NCBI RefSeq assembly: GCF_006539925.1
Contig: NZ_BJNY01000005.1
Coordinates: 161,536 to 225,535 of the forward strand
Source of the DNA: Glutamicibacter uratoxydans
GTDB lineage: Bacteria > Actinomycetota > Actinomycetes > Actinomycetales > Micrococcaceae
Reading direction: 5' to 3'
DNA length: 64,000 nucleotides
Shown: positions 1 through 8,863 of the stretch, piece after piece
Layout: every line of letters begins with the position of its first letter
Numbering within the stretch: position 1 is the stretch's first letter
Notes under the pieces: generated by a model
Databases searched by the model: none
Told to the model about the DNA's origin: nothing
The model's input: only the letters and a program-made list of their open reading frames with translations
Made by a program: the position numbers and the translations under genes

Positions 1-248
1 TTGCCTCGATGGCCATCAACGCAAAGGTCGCCTTCGAGGCAGACGGCATCTTGGCCGATGAAGCATGGTCTGTCGTGGTTCACGGCACCGCAGAACTCCT
101 TGAGAGCGAGGCAGATATCCAGGAAGCCCGTGAAAGCGGAGTCTCCCCGTGGATCCCCACACAGAAGGACTTCTGGGTCCGCATCCACGTCGACTCCATC
201 TCGGGCCGGCATTTTGAGCTCGGCGAACAGCCGGAAGTCGCCGAGTAG
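1..248 (+). CDS. Pyridoxamine 5'-phosphate oxidase (PNPOx-like) family protein, C-terminal part
   Basis: The reading frame is already open at the left edge, so only about the last 80 residues are present. The pattern of a strand ending WSVVVHGTAELL, then a helix, then DFWVRIHVDSISGRHFE matches the C-terminal half of the split-barrel, flavin-binding PNPOx-like proteins common in actinobacteria. These bind FMN or F420 and many have no assigned substrate. The start and N-terminal half lie outside the window. An internal ATG at position 9 is probably not the true start. Confidence 0.8.
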   Translation, partial: ASMAINAKVAFEADGILADEAWSVVVHGTAELLESEADIQEARESGVSPWIPTQKDFWVRIHVDSISGRHFELGEQPEVAE

Positions 249-323
249 CGGCACTAGCATTTTCAGCGACGACAGGCCTGAACCCCGAGCCCGGGGTGCA
301 GGCCTGTTGTCGCAGCCGCTCTG

Positions 324-1181
324 TCAGTTGTAGGGGTAGAAGCCTTCCCCGCTCTTGCGGCCCAGCTTGCCTTCCTTGACCTTCTCAACGATCAACGGGT
401 GCGGCAGATCCGCGTCGTTCCCGGTTTCTGCATAGTTCGCTTGGGCAATGAAGTCCACGACATCCAAGCCCACCATGTCCATCAGCTCGAAGGGCCCCAT
501 CGGATGTCCCAGCGCCGTACGCGCGGTGGTGTCGATGTCTACGATGCTTGCAATGCCCGCCTGGGCCAGGTTCAGCGCCTCGCGGTTGATGGCCCCCATC
601 ATGCGGTTGGCGATGAACCCGGGAATCTCCTTGTTCACCAACACCGGCTGCTTGTTCAAGCGCTGGGCCACCTCGGTGACAGCTGCAACCGTGGCATCGC
701 TGGTCTGGTCATTGCGCACAATCTCCACGCATTTCATCACGAGCGCTGGATTGAAGAAGTGCATATTGCACACCTGCGCGGGGCGCCCGCTGGCGGCGGC
801 AACCTTGGATGACGGCAGCGTGGAGGAATTGGTGGCAAGGATGGCGTGGGCAGCGGTGATCTTTCCAAGCCGCGCGAAGATCTCCTCCTTGATGTCCAGG
901 CGTTCCACCGCCGCTTCGATCACCAGGTCTGCATCCCGGGCCGCGGCATCCAAATCTGCAGTCTGGCTGAGCAGCCCCAAGGCCTGATCCACAGCGTCCT
1001 GGCTCAGCTTGCCCTTGGCGACCCGAGAGGCCGCCCAGCTTTCCAGTTCGGTCCGGGCCGCCGCCAGCGCCGGCTCGGAGATGTCCTGCAGCACCGTGGC
1101 GTAGCCGCCCAGCGCACAGCTCATGGCGATCTGGCGGCCCATGGTTCCCGCGCCGATCACGAGGATATTTTCAATTGCCAT
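324..1181 (-). CDS. 3-hydroxyacyl-CoA (3-hydroxybutyryl-CoA) dehydrogenase
   Basis: The 285-residue protein has an N-terminal Rossmann fold with VIGAGTMGRQIAMS at residues 6-19 and the HFFNPA segment carrying the catalytic His of the family, then the C-terminal helical domain (FIANRMMGAINREAL). It would oxidise L-3-hydroxybutyryl-CoA to acetoacetyl-CoA with NAD. The frame extends upstream to 1217, but the ATG at 1181 is chosen because AAAGGAG lies just before it. It is the last gene of a minus-strand cluster with an aldehyde dehydrogenase and glutaryl-CoA dehydrogenase, which fits conversion of the crotonyl-CoA product of the latter; a separate crotonase is not seen here. Confidence 0.88.
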   Translation of the reverse strand: MAIENILVIGAGTMGRQIAMSCALGGYATVLQDISEPALAAARTELESWAASRVAKGKLSQDAVDQALGLLSQTADLDAAARDADLVIEAAVERLDIKEEIFARLGKITAAHAILATNSSTLPSSKVAAASGRPAQVCNMHFFNPALVMKCVEIVRNDQTSDATVAAVTEVAQRLNKQPVLVNKEIPGFIANRMMGAINREALNLAQAGIASIVDIDTTARTALGHPMGPFELMDMVGLDVVDFIAQANYAETGNDADLPHPLIVEKVKEGKLGRKSGEGFYPYN

Positions 1182-1213
1182 ACTGTTCTCCTTTGGTCCT
1201 GCGGATCTGGGGT

Positions 1214-2665
1214 TCAACCCTTCAGGTACACCGTGGTGGTGTGGGTGTAGAACTCGCGGGCCGCCGCGCCCTGCTCCTTGGGCCCGAAGCCAGAGGCCTT
1301 AGCGCCGCCAAAGGGAACGTGCGGATCCGCACCTGCTGACTCTGAATTTACATGCAGAATACCCACATCCAGCTGATTCTGAGCTTCCAAAGCCGCTGAC
1401 AAGTCCCGGGTGAAGAGCGCAAGGCTCAGCCCAAACTGGGTATCCTGCGCCGCGGCAAAGGCCGCCTCCCGCCCGTCGACCACCGTGACGCACAGGATCG
1501 GAGCAAAAAATTCCTCGCGCCAGGCAATGTTGTTCCGGCCTGCCTCTGTCGGGGCAAGCAACAGGATGTGCGGTGCCATGAAGCTTTCCTGCGCAGGCCC
1601 CCGGCCCTGGTAGATCAGTTCGGCGCCCTCGGCGAGCGCCTGGGCCAGGGACGCGCGGGCGGCGCCCGCGGCCTTGGCATCCACCAGCGGCCCCATCTGC
1701 ACCGCTGGATCCAACGGGTCGCCGGTGACCCATGCATCCAGCAGCCCGGTGAGCTTGGCAAGGAACGCATCAGCGATCGACGCATCGAGAATCAGCCGGC
1801 TGGTGGCGGTGCACTTTTGCCCGGTGGAGCGGAAGGCGCCGTAGAGCACCTGCTCGCTGGCGAGGTCCAGGTCTGCGTCGGCCAGGACCACCGAGGCGTT
1901 CTTGCCGCCCATCTCCGCCTGCACCGGTATGCCCCGGGCTGCGGCCGCGGCGCACAACTGGCGCCCGACGCCGGTGGATCCGGTGAAGCTCAGGCCCGCC
2001 AGGTGCTCGTCAGCAAGGAAGCAATCGCCCAGTGCCCCCGGGCCGATGACCAGGTTCACAACGCCTGCTGGAAGCCCCGCGGCGTGCAGGGACTCCACCA
2101 GCCTGATGGCAAGCAGCGGCACCAGGCTTGCCGGCTTGAACACCACGGTATTGCCGAAGACCAGGGCCGGGGCAATTTTCCAGGCGGGGATGCCGATGGG
2201 GAAATTGAACGGGGTGATCACCCCAACCACGCCCAGCGGCTTGTGGGTGACCAGGATCTGTTCGCCGGCGCGCGGGGACTGGTAGACGGTTCCTGCGGCC
2301 CGTTCGGACTCGCCGGCGTAGTAGGCGAGGATCTGCGCGGCCCGCAGCACCTCGCCGATTCCCTCGGCCCTGGTCTTGCCTTCTTCCAAGGCCAGCTCTT
2401 CACCGAACTGCTCGGAGTGCTCGCGCAGGTGCTGCGCCGCGGCGAGCAGGTAGCCGCCGCGTTCAGCCATGGGCAGCTTGGCCCATGAAGCCTGCGCGGC
2501 GGCGGCCGAGGCGAAGGCCTGCTGGACCTGTTCGGCGGTGGCGGCCTGTCCCCGGGCAATGACCTGCTGTGCGTCGCTGGCTGCGGCGGTGCTGATGCCG
2601 GCGCCTTGGCCGTTAGTCCATTGCCCGTTGATGTACTGGCGCAGGGTGGTAGTCATCGTGTCCAT
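1214..2665 (-). CDS. NAD(P)-dependent aldehyde dehydrogenase
   Basis: This is a full-length 483-residue ALDH-superfamily protein. The ITPFNFPI cofactor-binding segment, FTGSTGVG nucleotide loop, general base E251 in AEMGGKN and catalytic C285 in STGQKCTATS are all visible. The closest feel is the semialdehyde or aromatic-aldehyde dehydrogenase subgroup (ketoglutarate semialdehyde/benzaldehyde type), but the substrate cannot be read from sequence. GAGGA precedes the ATG at 2665. It sits between the glutaryl-CoA dehydrogenase and hydroxyacyl-CoA dehydrogenase genes, so a role making a dicarboxylate such as glutarate from its semialdehyde is attractive but inferred. Confidence 0.88.
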   Translation of the reverse strand: MDTMTTTLRQYINGQWTNGQGAGISTAAASDAQQVIARGQAATAEQVQQAFASAAAAQASWAKLPMAERGGYLLAAAQHLREHSEQFGEELALEEGKTRAEGIGEVLRAAQILAYYAGESERAAGTVYQSPRAGEQILVTHKPLGVVGVITPFNFPIGIPAWKIAPALVFGNTVVFKPASLVPLLAIRLVESLHAAGLPAGVVNLVIGPGALGDCFLADEHLAGLSFTGSTGVGRQLCAAAAARGIPVQAEMGGKNASVVLADADLDLASEQVLYGAFRSTGQKCTATSRLILDASIADAFLAKLTGLLDAWVTGDPLDPAVQMGPLVDAKAAGAARASLAQALAEGAELIYQGRGPAQESFMAPHILLLAPTEAGRNNIAWREEFFAPILCVTVVDGREAAFAAAQDTQFGLSLALFTRDLSAALEAQNQLDVGILHVNSESAGADPHVPFGGAKASGFGPKEQGAAAREFYTHTTTVYLKG

Positions 2666-2681
2666 TCTCGTCCTCGGCTTC

Positions 2682-3857
2682 TTAGCGGAAGGCCGGAACG
2701 CCAGTGAGCTTGTTGCCCAGGATCAGCGTGTGCACTTCATCGGTGCCCTCGTAGGTGCGCACCGATTCGAGGTTGTTTGCGTGGCGCAGTGGCGAGTAGT
2801 CGAGGGTGATGCCGTTGCCGCCGAGGATGGTGCGCGCTTCGCGGCAAATCTCGATCGCTTCGCGGCAATTGTTCAGTTTGCCCACCGAGATCTGGTGCAG
2901 GTCCAACGTGCCTGCGTCCTTCATCCGGCCGATGTGCAGCGCCAGCAGGAAGCCCTTGTTGATTTCCAGCGCCATGTCCACCAGCTTCTGCTGGGTCAAC
3001 TGGTAGCCGGCCAGCGGCTTGTCGAATTGCAGGCGTTCCTGCGAGTACCGCAGCGCGTCTTCGAAGGCATCGCGGGCGGCGCCCATGGCGCCCCAGATAA
3101 TGCCGTAGCGCGCCTCGTTCAGGCAGGAGAATGGGCCCTTCAGGCCCTTCACGTTCGGGAGCACCGCGGTGCCCGGCAGCCGGACGTCGACGAGCTCGAT
3201 TTCGCACTGGATAGAAGCGCGCATGGACAGCTTCGGCTCGATCGGAGTGGCTTTGAATCCTGCGGTGGAGGTAGGCACGACGAAGCCGCGGATGCCTTCC
3301 TCGGTCTGCGCCCAGATCACTGCCACCTTGGCCACGTTGGCTAGGCCGATCCAACGCTTGGTGCCGTTGAGTACCCAGTCGTCCCCGTCGCGGCGGGCGA
3401 AGGTCTTCATGCTGGAAGGATCAGAGCCGGCGGTTGGTTCGGTCAGGCCGAAGCAGCCGATGGCTTCGCCGGCCGCCATCTGCGGCAGCCATTCGAGCTT
3501 CTGCTCTTCGGAACCGTGCTTGTAGATGGCGCTCATGGCCAGGGATCCCTGCACGGAGACGAAGGTGCGCAGGCCCGAGTCTCCAGCTTCCAGCTCGGCG
3601 CCTGCCAGGCCATATTCCACAGCCGAGCGTCCGGCGCAGCCGTAGCCCTCCAGGTGCATGCCCAGCAGCCCGAGTTTTGCCATTTCCGGAACGATTTCCA
3701 GCGGGAACACTGCATTCTCGTACCAGGAGGCGATGTTCGGCTTGATGTTCTCGGTGACGAAGCTGCGCACCCGGGAGCGCAGCGCCAGTTCTTCTTCGCT
3801 CAGCAGCGCATCGAAGTTGATCAGGTCTGATGGGTCAAGCACGTGTTCTGCGGTCAT
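2682..3857 (-). CDS. gcdH: Glutaryl-CoA dehydrogenase (acyl-CoA dehydrogenase family)
   Basis: This acyl-CoA dehydrogenase has 391 residues from the chosen start. CFGLTEPTAGSDPSSM is the FAD/substrate signature, and RTYEGTDEVH near the C-terminus places the catalytic Glu at residue 370. The overall pattern resembles glutaryl-CoA dehydrogenases, which dehydrogenate and decarboxylate glutaryl-CoA to crotonyl-CoA. An in-frame upstream ATG at 3914 exists, but the ATG at 3857 has GGGAG at proper distance. It is the first gene of the minus-strand catabolic operon and is divergent from the PucR regulator, the usual arrangement for local control. Confidence 0.87.
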   Translation of the reverse strand: MTAEHVLDPSDLINFDALLSEEELALRSRVRSFVTENIKPNIASWYENAVFPLEIVPEMAKLGLLGMHLEGYGCAGRSAVEYGLAGAELEAGDSGLRTFVSVQGSLAMSAIYKHGSEEQKLEWLPQMAAGEAIGCFGLTEPTAGSDPSSMKTFARRDGDDWVLNGTKRWIGLANVAKVAVIWAQTEEGIRGFVVPTSTAGFKATPIEPKLSMRASIQCEIELVDVRLPGTAVLPNVKGLKGPFSCLNEARYGIIWGAMGAARDAFEDALRYSQERLQFDKPLAGYQLTQQKLVDMALEINKGFLLALHIGRMKDAGTLDLHQISVGKLNNCREAIEICREARTILGGNGITLDYSPLRHANNLESVRTYEGTDEVHTLILGNKLTGVPAFR

Positions 3858-3985
3858 GGCAGTCTCCCGTTCTGTGTTCTCTGGTTCTGCGCGGTGTGCG
3901 CCTTGATGCGTCACCTGTTGTCTCTTTGTAAAAAACTACGAGAGATTACCGCCAGACACCTTAGACAATTTGTACAAGAGGCTCA
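3858..3985. promoter_or_regulatory. Divergent promoter region between gcdH and pucR-type gene
   Basis: This 128-bp A/T-rich spacer separates two divergent genes. It contains two similar blocks, CTCTTTGTA near 3922-3930 and TTTGTACAAGAG near 3969-3980. The first can pair imperfectly with the TACAAGAG of the second, and both carry TTTGTA. They could be regulator half-sites, but no binding motif is established for this regulator. AAGAGG at 3975-3980 also serves as ribosome-binding site for the TTG start at 3986. Confidence 0.35.
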
Positions 3986-5554
3986 TTGTTATCGGATACT
4001 TTTTCTATGATCACTCTGCTTCAGCTGGGTACAGCGTTGTCCTCAGATCTTGAACCGGGTCCTACCGGGTCCTATAGCAGCGCCCCGCTGACCGGCGTGC
4101 ACATTTCAGAGCTGGAAGATCCCACGCCGTATCTGCTCGGCGGCGAGCTGCTGCTGACCACCGGAATGATCTTCGCCCGTTCGCTGACCGATCCGAAGCC
4201 CTATGTGAAGCGCCTGAAGGACAAGGGCATTCGGGTTTTAGGCGTAGGCCTGGGCCCGTCGCTGAAATCGGTGCCTGCGGCCCTTGCCGAGGCCTGCCAG
4301 CAGCTGGGCGTCGAACTGGTAGTAGTTCCCGACCAGGTGCCGTTCCAAAATGTCTCGCGCGCTTTTTGGCAGCTGGCCATGCGCAGCAGCAATGCCGGGC
4401 TGATGGATTCACTGGGCACCCAGACGGCCATGGCCCAGGCTGCCATGCGCCCCGATGCGGTGCCCGCCGTGGTCAGGAACCTGGCCCAGTCATTGGGCGG
4501 ATGGGCCGCCTTCGTTCCGCGCTTCAGCGAGGGAGAAACCGTGTGGCCCGCCTCAGCCGAGCAGTTCATGCCCAAGGTGCGCCGGGAGTCCCAGCAGCTG
4601 GCAACTCTGGAAGCGCCGAGCACGGCAACCTTTGAGCTGCTGAACCAGCCCGTCGTGCTGTATCCGGTCCTGGTCAATGCCCAGGTCTACGGGGTGCTCA
4701 GCCTGGGGCCTGGACGCCGCCTGACCCCGGCGGACCGGCAGGTCATCACGACCGTCTGCGTGCTCTTGGCCATGCGCGCCAAGCAGCGCGAGCAGCTCAC
4801 CGAATCGGCGTCGGTCTTGGGAGGCGCGGTGGCCAAGCTTGCGGTGCGCGGACAGCTGGAAGCTGCCAGGATGCTGGCAGAGGATTCGGGGCTGCCCGAT
4901 CTGCCCAGCAGCATCAGGCTCCTGGCACTGCGAGCACAGAGCGCCATACCTCCAGCCTTCGCCGCCGAATCGGTGCGCGGACTGGCCGGCGAGGAGCCCT
5001 ATGACCTGGTCCCCGCGGTGCAGGCCTGCCCCTTCATCTTCGAACAGGATGGCATCCTGATCGCGCTGCTGGATTCGTCCCTGCTCAAGCCGCAGTCCGC
5101 CAAGCCGTTCGATGATCTGGAAGACACCGAGTTCCAGTCCCTGGCCTTTGGGCCGCGGGGAACTGCTGAAATTCCCGAAACAGCTGCCGTGCTGTCCGCC
5201 GCGCTCAACGGTGCCCAGCTTCCCTCGGTGCTCCATGCGCTGCGCGCCTCCGCCGCCCGCGCCCCCTTAGGAACGCTGACCCACCTGGGATCCAGCGACG
5301 AGTCCAAGGCGGCCACCTGGGTCAAGCTGCTGCATGACTACACCCGCGCCGACCTCGTCTCCACCGTGACCAGCTACCTGCGCCACCGCGGCACCTGGGA
5401 AGAGGCGGCCCGGGAGCTGGGCCTGCACCGCAATACGCTGCGCTACCGGATGCAGCTGGTGCGTTCACTGATCGGCGTCGACGTGGACGATCCCGATGTT
5501 TCGGCGCACCTATGGCTGGCCCTGCGCCATGCGCAGGCTGCAGGAATCAGCTAG
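3986..5554 (+). CDS. PucR-family transcriptional regulator
   Basis: The protein has 522 residues. The N-terminal 130 or so residues match the PucR sensory domain (VHISELEDPTPYLLGGELLLTTG), a GAF/linker-like middle follows, and the C-terminus is the HTH_30 domain (TSYLRHRGTWEEAARELGLH, then RNTLRYRM). Such proteins are single-component regulators of purine, amino-acid or dicarboxylate catabolism. A TTG start at 3986 is preferred because AAGAGG sits 5 bases upstream, while the ATG at 4007 has no such site. It is divergent from gcdH and converges, with a 4-bp overlap, on the CoA-transferase gene, so it probably controls this catabolic cluster. Confidence 0.88.
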   Translation: MLSDTFSMITLLQLGTALSSDLEPGPTGSYSSAPLTGVHISELEDPTPYLLGGELLLTTGMIFARSLTDPKPYVKRLKDKGIRVLGVGLGPSLKSVPAALAEACQQLGVELVVVPDQVPFQNVSRAFWQLAMRSSNAGLMDSLGTQTAMAQAAMRPDAVPAVVRNLAQSLGGWAAFVPRFSEGETVWPASAEQFMPKVRRESQQLATLEAPSTATFELLNQPVVLYPVLVNAQVYGVLSLGPGRRLTPADRQVITTVCVLLAMRAKQREQLTESASVLGGAVAKLAVRGQLEAARMLAEDSGLPDLPSSIRLLALRAQSAIPPAFAAESVRGLAGEEPYDLVPAVQACPFIFEQDGILIALLDSSLLKPQSAKPFDDLEDTEFQSLAFGPRGTAEIPETAAVLSAALNGAQLPSVLHALRASAARAPLGTLTHLGSSDESKAATWVKLLHDYTRADLVSTVTSYLRHRGTWEEAARELGLHRNTLRYRMQLVRSLIGVDVDDPDVSAHLWLALRHAQAAGIS

Positions 5555-6732
5555 CTGCGGCCTGCCGCTGCGGCTCCGGCCCGTGAAGCCAGCCACTGGC
5601 GGACCGCCTGGTTGTGCTCTCCCAGCCCCGGCGGGGCCTGCCGCGGCGAGTCAAGCGCAGGGGTCCACGTTGCAGGGTGCCTGATCTGCTCGCCGACTTC
5701 CTGGCCCGCGCCGTCCACCACGGTGATGGTCGGCTCCAGACCGAGGCTCGCGGAATACTCGATTCCTTCGGCAATGTTCGCCACCTTGCCGGCAGGAACT
5801 CCCGCCGCGCTGAGCCGGCGCTGCCAGGAGTCCGCGTCGTCCCCGGCCAAGGCGGCCTCAAGCAGCGGAATCAGTTGCTCGCGGTGCGCCACCCGCGCGG
5901 TGTTCGTGGCAAAGCGCGGATCGCCGGCAAGCTGCGGCATCGACAGCTCAGCGCACAGCTTGGCGAACTGGCCGTCGTTGCCGCAGGCCACCGCCACCGA
6001 TCCCCCGCGGCAGTTCAGCAGCTGGTAGGGCACGATCGAGGGGTGGGCGTTGCCCATGCGCCCGGCAATCTTCCCTGCACCCAGGTAGGCCTGCCCCTGG
6101 TTGGCCAGGGCTCCCTGCAGGCTGGAGAGCAGGTTGACCTCGATGTGCGCGCCGCGGCCGGTGCGCTGGCGGTTCTGCAGCGCGGCGAGGATGGAGATGG
6201 CCGCGTCCTTGGCGGTCAGCACGTCCACCAGCGCAACCCCTGCCTTCATCGGATCGGAGCCCGCGTCGCCGGTGATCGACATTAACCCGCCCAGGGCCTG
6301 GACGATGAAGTCGTAGCCGGGGATTGTCGCCCCTCCCTTGGACCCGTAGCCGGTGACCGAGACGTAGATCAGCGAGGGGTTCAGCACGGAAAGCTCTTCG
6401 TAGCCCAGCCCCAGCTTGTCCATGCCGCCGGTGAGAAAGTTCTCCACCAGCACATCCGCCGCGACGGCCAGTTCGCGGGCCACCGCCCGGTCCTCGTCCT
6501 CGCGCAGGTCCAGCGCAATCGACTGCTTGTTGCGGTTCACCGATTCAAAGTAGGTGGCTCCGGTGGCGGAGAACGGCGGGCCCCAGCTGCGGGTGTCGTC
6601 TCCCGATCCGGGGCGCTCGACCTTGATCACGGTGGCGCCGAGGTCTGCCAAGGTCATGGTGCTTAGCGGGCCTGCCAGCACCCGGGAGAAGTCGGCGACG
6701 ATAATGCCGTCCAGTGGTCTCAGTCCGCTCAT
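5551..6732 (-). CDS. Family III CoA-transferase (CaiB/BaiF type)
   Basis: The 393-residue protein belongs to the CaiB/BaiF family. The N-terminus RPLDGIIVADFSRVLAGP is typical, and D170 in PMKAGVALVD aligns with the catalytic aspartate of formyl-CoA transferase. These enzymes move CoA between acids through an aspartyl-CoA intermediate. Since a glutaryl-CoA dehydrogenase is encoded across the regulator gene, activation of glutarate with succinyl-CoA, as done by mammalian SUGCT, is the best guess. Its 3' end overlaps the pucR-type gene by four bases in convergent orientation. Confidence 0.87.
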   Translation of the reverse strand: MSGLRPLDGIIVADFSRVLAGPLSTMTLADLGATVIKVERPGSGDDTRSWGPPFSATGATYFESVNRNKQSIALDLREDEDRAVARELAVAADVLVENFLTGGMDKLGLGYEELSVLNPSLIYVSVTGYGSKGGATIPGYDFIVQALGGLMSITGDAGSDPMKAGVALVDVLTAKDAAISILAALQNRQRTGRGAHIEVNLLSSLQGALANQGQAYLGAGKIAGRMGNAHPSIVPYQLLNCRGGSVAVACGNDGQFAKLCAELSMPQLAGDPRFATNTARVAHREQLIPLLEAALAGDDADSWQRRLSAAGVPAGKVANIAEGIEYSASLGLEPTITVVDGAGQEVGEQIRHPATWTPALDSPRQAPPGLGEHNQAVRQWLASRAGAAAAGRS

Positions 6733-6792
6733 CTACAACTCTCCTAGCGCTGGTATGTGATTCCAACGTTAGATTCATTTGTTTCACGGGCT

Positions 6793-6981
6793 TTAGGCAG
6801 GAGTGACCAAATACTTGTCAAGAAAGTACAAATCCCCGTTCAGTGCATGGTCAATCAACTCTGAAGTTCCATCCACACCAAGGGCAAAGCACTCGGTCTG
6901 ATCCAGGATTCTCAGTGCCTCAGTGCCAGCTTCACTGGAGTTCAAGCGACAGTTGGCTGCTTCTTCGGCGCTCATACTCAT
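6793..6981 (-). CDS. Small hypothetical protein, possibly a gene remnant
   Basis: This is a 62-residue frame (RILDQTECFALGVDGTSELI in the middle). I recognise no family and no good ribosome-binding site precedes the ATG. It lies in a lower-GC patch (about 6.78-7.85 kb) with little coding potential, between the catabolic cluster and the phosphatase gene. It may be the tail of a decayed gene whose upstream part cannot be followed in any frame through 6982-7275, or a genuine small accessory protein. Confidence 0.3.
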   Translation of the reverse strand: MSMSAEEAANCRLNSSEAGTEALRILDQTECFALGVDGTSELIDHALNGDLYFLDKYLVTPA

Positions 6982-7275
6982 CAGATTCGAGGACGCCGCC
7001 CGACCACGGTGTCGCTCTGCTATGTGATGGTTTCGGCTCGGGCTTCCGGGGCAAGAAGTCCATCTTGGCTCAGGCTGAGACTCAGCACAATTGTCATAAC
7101 AGCTTTGATGAAGCTCAATTTTTCATAGCCCTGAATCACCTTTTGAAGAGGGTTTGGCACGCAGGTTTTCCAGGCAAGAATCACTTTGCCTAGGATCATG
7201 TTCCGCTAGACCTGTTCAAGGCATCAATGGATTTCGCTCAAGTAGAGGGCTATTACCGTCGGCTTCTTGGTTGCT

Positions 7276-7812
7276 TTATGCTTCAGCCTCCGGATAGCCT
7301 CGCTGCAGATCTTCCGGGGTATCGCGCGGCATAAAGACTGCTCCTGAGCCAGGCGAATACGCGTACCAGCCAGTGGTTTCTCCGCGACGGACGGCCCCAA
7401 TACAGCGGGCAACTTCTTCGTCTTCGGCTTGTACTTCAAGGGCCATGGCGTCGAAAGCTACAGCTGCCTCGGCATTCAAAGCCTGTCTTTTGGCTTGGTA
7501 CCTGCCAGCAGCGTTGTCCTCCTGGAGTTCAATGACAAAATTTTCGCCTAGCTCGTCCGCAACACGCTGGGCAAGAATCTTCCCGTCTTCCACAAACCTG
7601 CAGGCCAACGTTTCAGATTTGAATTCGTAGTCACGGTTTAGCCCCTCATAAAATGACTGCTCCCACCGTTTAAGGTCTTCAACCAAGTCAGCAGACAATT
7701 TTGAGTCTTCATAGCGGATGGGGTTTCTGAACCATAAAACGGTATCTGCATAGTCTGGAAACATCCGCACAACGACGGCACGCGGAACCTCTATATTGCT
7801 CATGGTGCCCAT
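7276..7812 (-). CDS. Hypothetical accessory protein, immunity-like
   Basis: The 178-residue acidic soluble protein has no signal peptide or membrane segment. Its core (VVVRMFPDYADTVLWF, then LVEDLKRWEQSFYEGL) resembles uncharacterised actinobacterial proteins that I associate, from memory, with polymorphic-toxin immunity loci; this is weak and no toxin gene is adjacent. ATG codons at 7812 and 7803 are both possible. Lower GC than the neighbours suggests horizontal gain. No function is assigned. Confidence 0.6.
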   Translation of the reverse strand: MGTMSNIEVPRAVVVRMFPDYADTVLWFRNPIRYEDSKLSADLVEDLKRWEQSFYEGLNRDYEFKSETLACRFVEDGKILAQRVADELGENFVIELQEDNAAGRYQAKRQALNAEAAVAFDAMALEVQAEDEEVARCIGAVRRGETTGWYAYSPGSGAVFMPRDTPEDLQRGYPEAEA

Positions 7813-7925
7813 CGTAATGAGCTACGGGTTGAATTCACTGAATCATCCCTCATCGCCGTGGGTTTTTCAGTTCTAGCCTTGCCTACAGTACCTACGCTGG
7901 CGGATAGTCCCGGTAATGTTGAACC

Positions 7926-8783
7926 GTGCATGATCTATCGTCTTCTGCTTTTCCTGCCACTGCTGAAACGCTGCGTCTTGCAGCCCTGGAAGCAGCTCGC
8001 CAAGCTGCTTCTTTGCTCAAAAGCCATTTCAGGAGCGGCGTGCAGGTTGAGGAGAAGACCAACACCCATGACCTGGTCACGCGCATCGACCGGCAGAGCC
8101 AGGAATTGATCACCCGGCGTCTGCGCCAGGCCGTCCCCGATTCGTGGGTGCTGGGCGAAGAGCTGGTTGAGACAGACGCCGGCACCCGGGCCCCCGGCAA
8201 GGTCCAGTGGATCGTGGACCCGATCGACGGCACCAGCAACTTTGTGCACGGCATTGCGTTCTTCTGCGTCTCCATCGCCGCCGCCATCGACGACCAGCTG
8301 GTCGCTGCGGCGATTATCGACCCGGTCTCGGGTGACGAATTCAGCGCCAATCTGGATGCTGCCTACCTCAACGGGACGGTCCTGCAGCCCGGCCCGCGTC
8401 CTGAACAGGCCCGTGCCAACCTGATGACCGACTACCCGGGCGCCGAGTCGATGCTCAAGGACGGGCCGCTGGCCATGGGGCTGCTCGGCGAGTGGATCCA
8501 GGGCTTTGCCACGGTGCGCCGCAAGGTGTCCGCCGCGCTGGCGCTGGCCCATGTCGCCGCCGGCTGGTGCGATGCCACGATCGGCTTCGATACCAAGGTG
8601 TGGGACGTTGCCGCCGGCGCCCACCTGGTGCGCATGGCCGGCGGCAGCTACCGCGGCCTGGGCTACGGAGCGCAGTTCGCCGCGGACCACCTGTGCCCGG
8701 GCTTCATCGCCCAGGGCCCCGGTGCCGACTATCCTGCGCTTAATTCGGCGGCGGAGCGGATCCGCGAACTGCGCACCGTCTAG
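7926..8783 (+). CDS. Inositol-monophosphatase family phosphatase
   Basis: The 285-residue protein has the two family signatures: WIVDPIDGTSNFVHG with the metal-binding DPIDGT, and KVWDVAAGAHLVRMAGG near the C-terminus; GEE at about residues 78-80 supplies another metal ligand. Members hydrolyse inositol-1-phosphate, histidinol phosphate or related sugar phosphates with Mg2+. The start is a GTG at 7926. It is monocistronic as far as can be seen, so the exact substrate (inositol phosphate versus histidinol phosphate) is open. Confidence 0.9.
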   Translation: MHDLSSSAFPATAETLRLAALEAARQAASLLKSHFRSGVQVEEKTNTHDLVTRIDRQSQELITRRLRQAVPDSWVLGEELVETDAGTRAPGKVQWIVDPIDGTSNFVHGIAFFCVSIAAAIDDQLVAAAIIDPVSGDEFSANLDAAYLNGTVLQPGPRPEQARANLMTDYPGAESMLKDGPLAMGLLGEWIQGFATVRRKVSAALALAHVAAGWCDATIGFDTKVWDVAAGAHLVRMAGGSYRGLGYGAQFAADHLCPGFIAQGPGADYPALNSAAERIRELRTV

Positions 8784-8847
8784 CACCTGCGGCAGGAGCC
8801 GGGAATCGAAGATCTTTCGACTACCCCCTCGGCTTTCGAAGAGCAAA

Positions 8848-8862
8848 GTCGTACGATACGAC
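8848..8862. promoter_or_regulatory. Perfect inverted repeat just before a small membrane-protein gene
   Basis: GTCGTA, three bases (CGA), then TACGAC form an exact 6-bp inverted repeat ending one base before the ATG at 8864. The position would let it act as an operator or as a small hairpin masking translation initiation. No ribosome-binding site is visible there. The function is inferred. Confidence 0.3.
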
Positions 8863-8863
8863 T

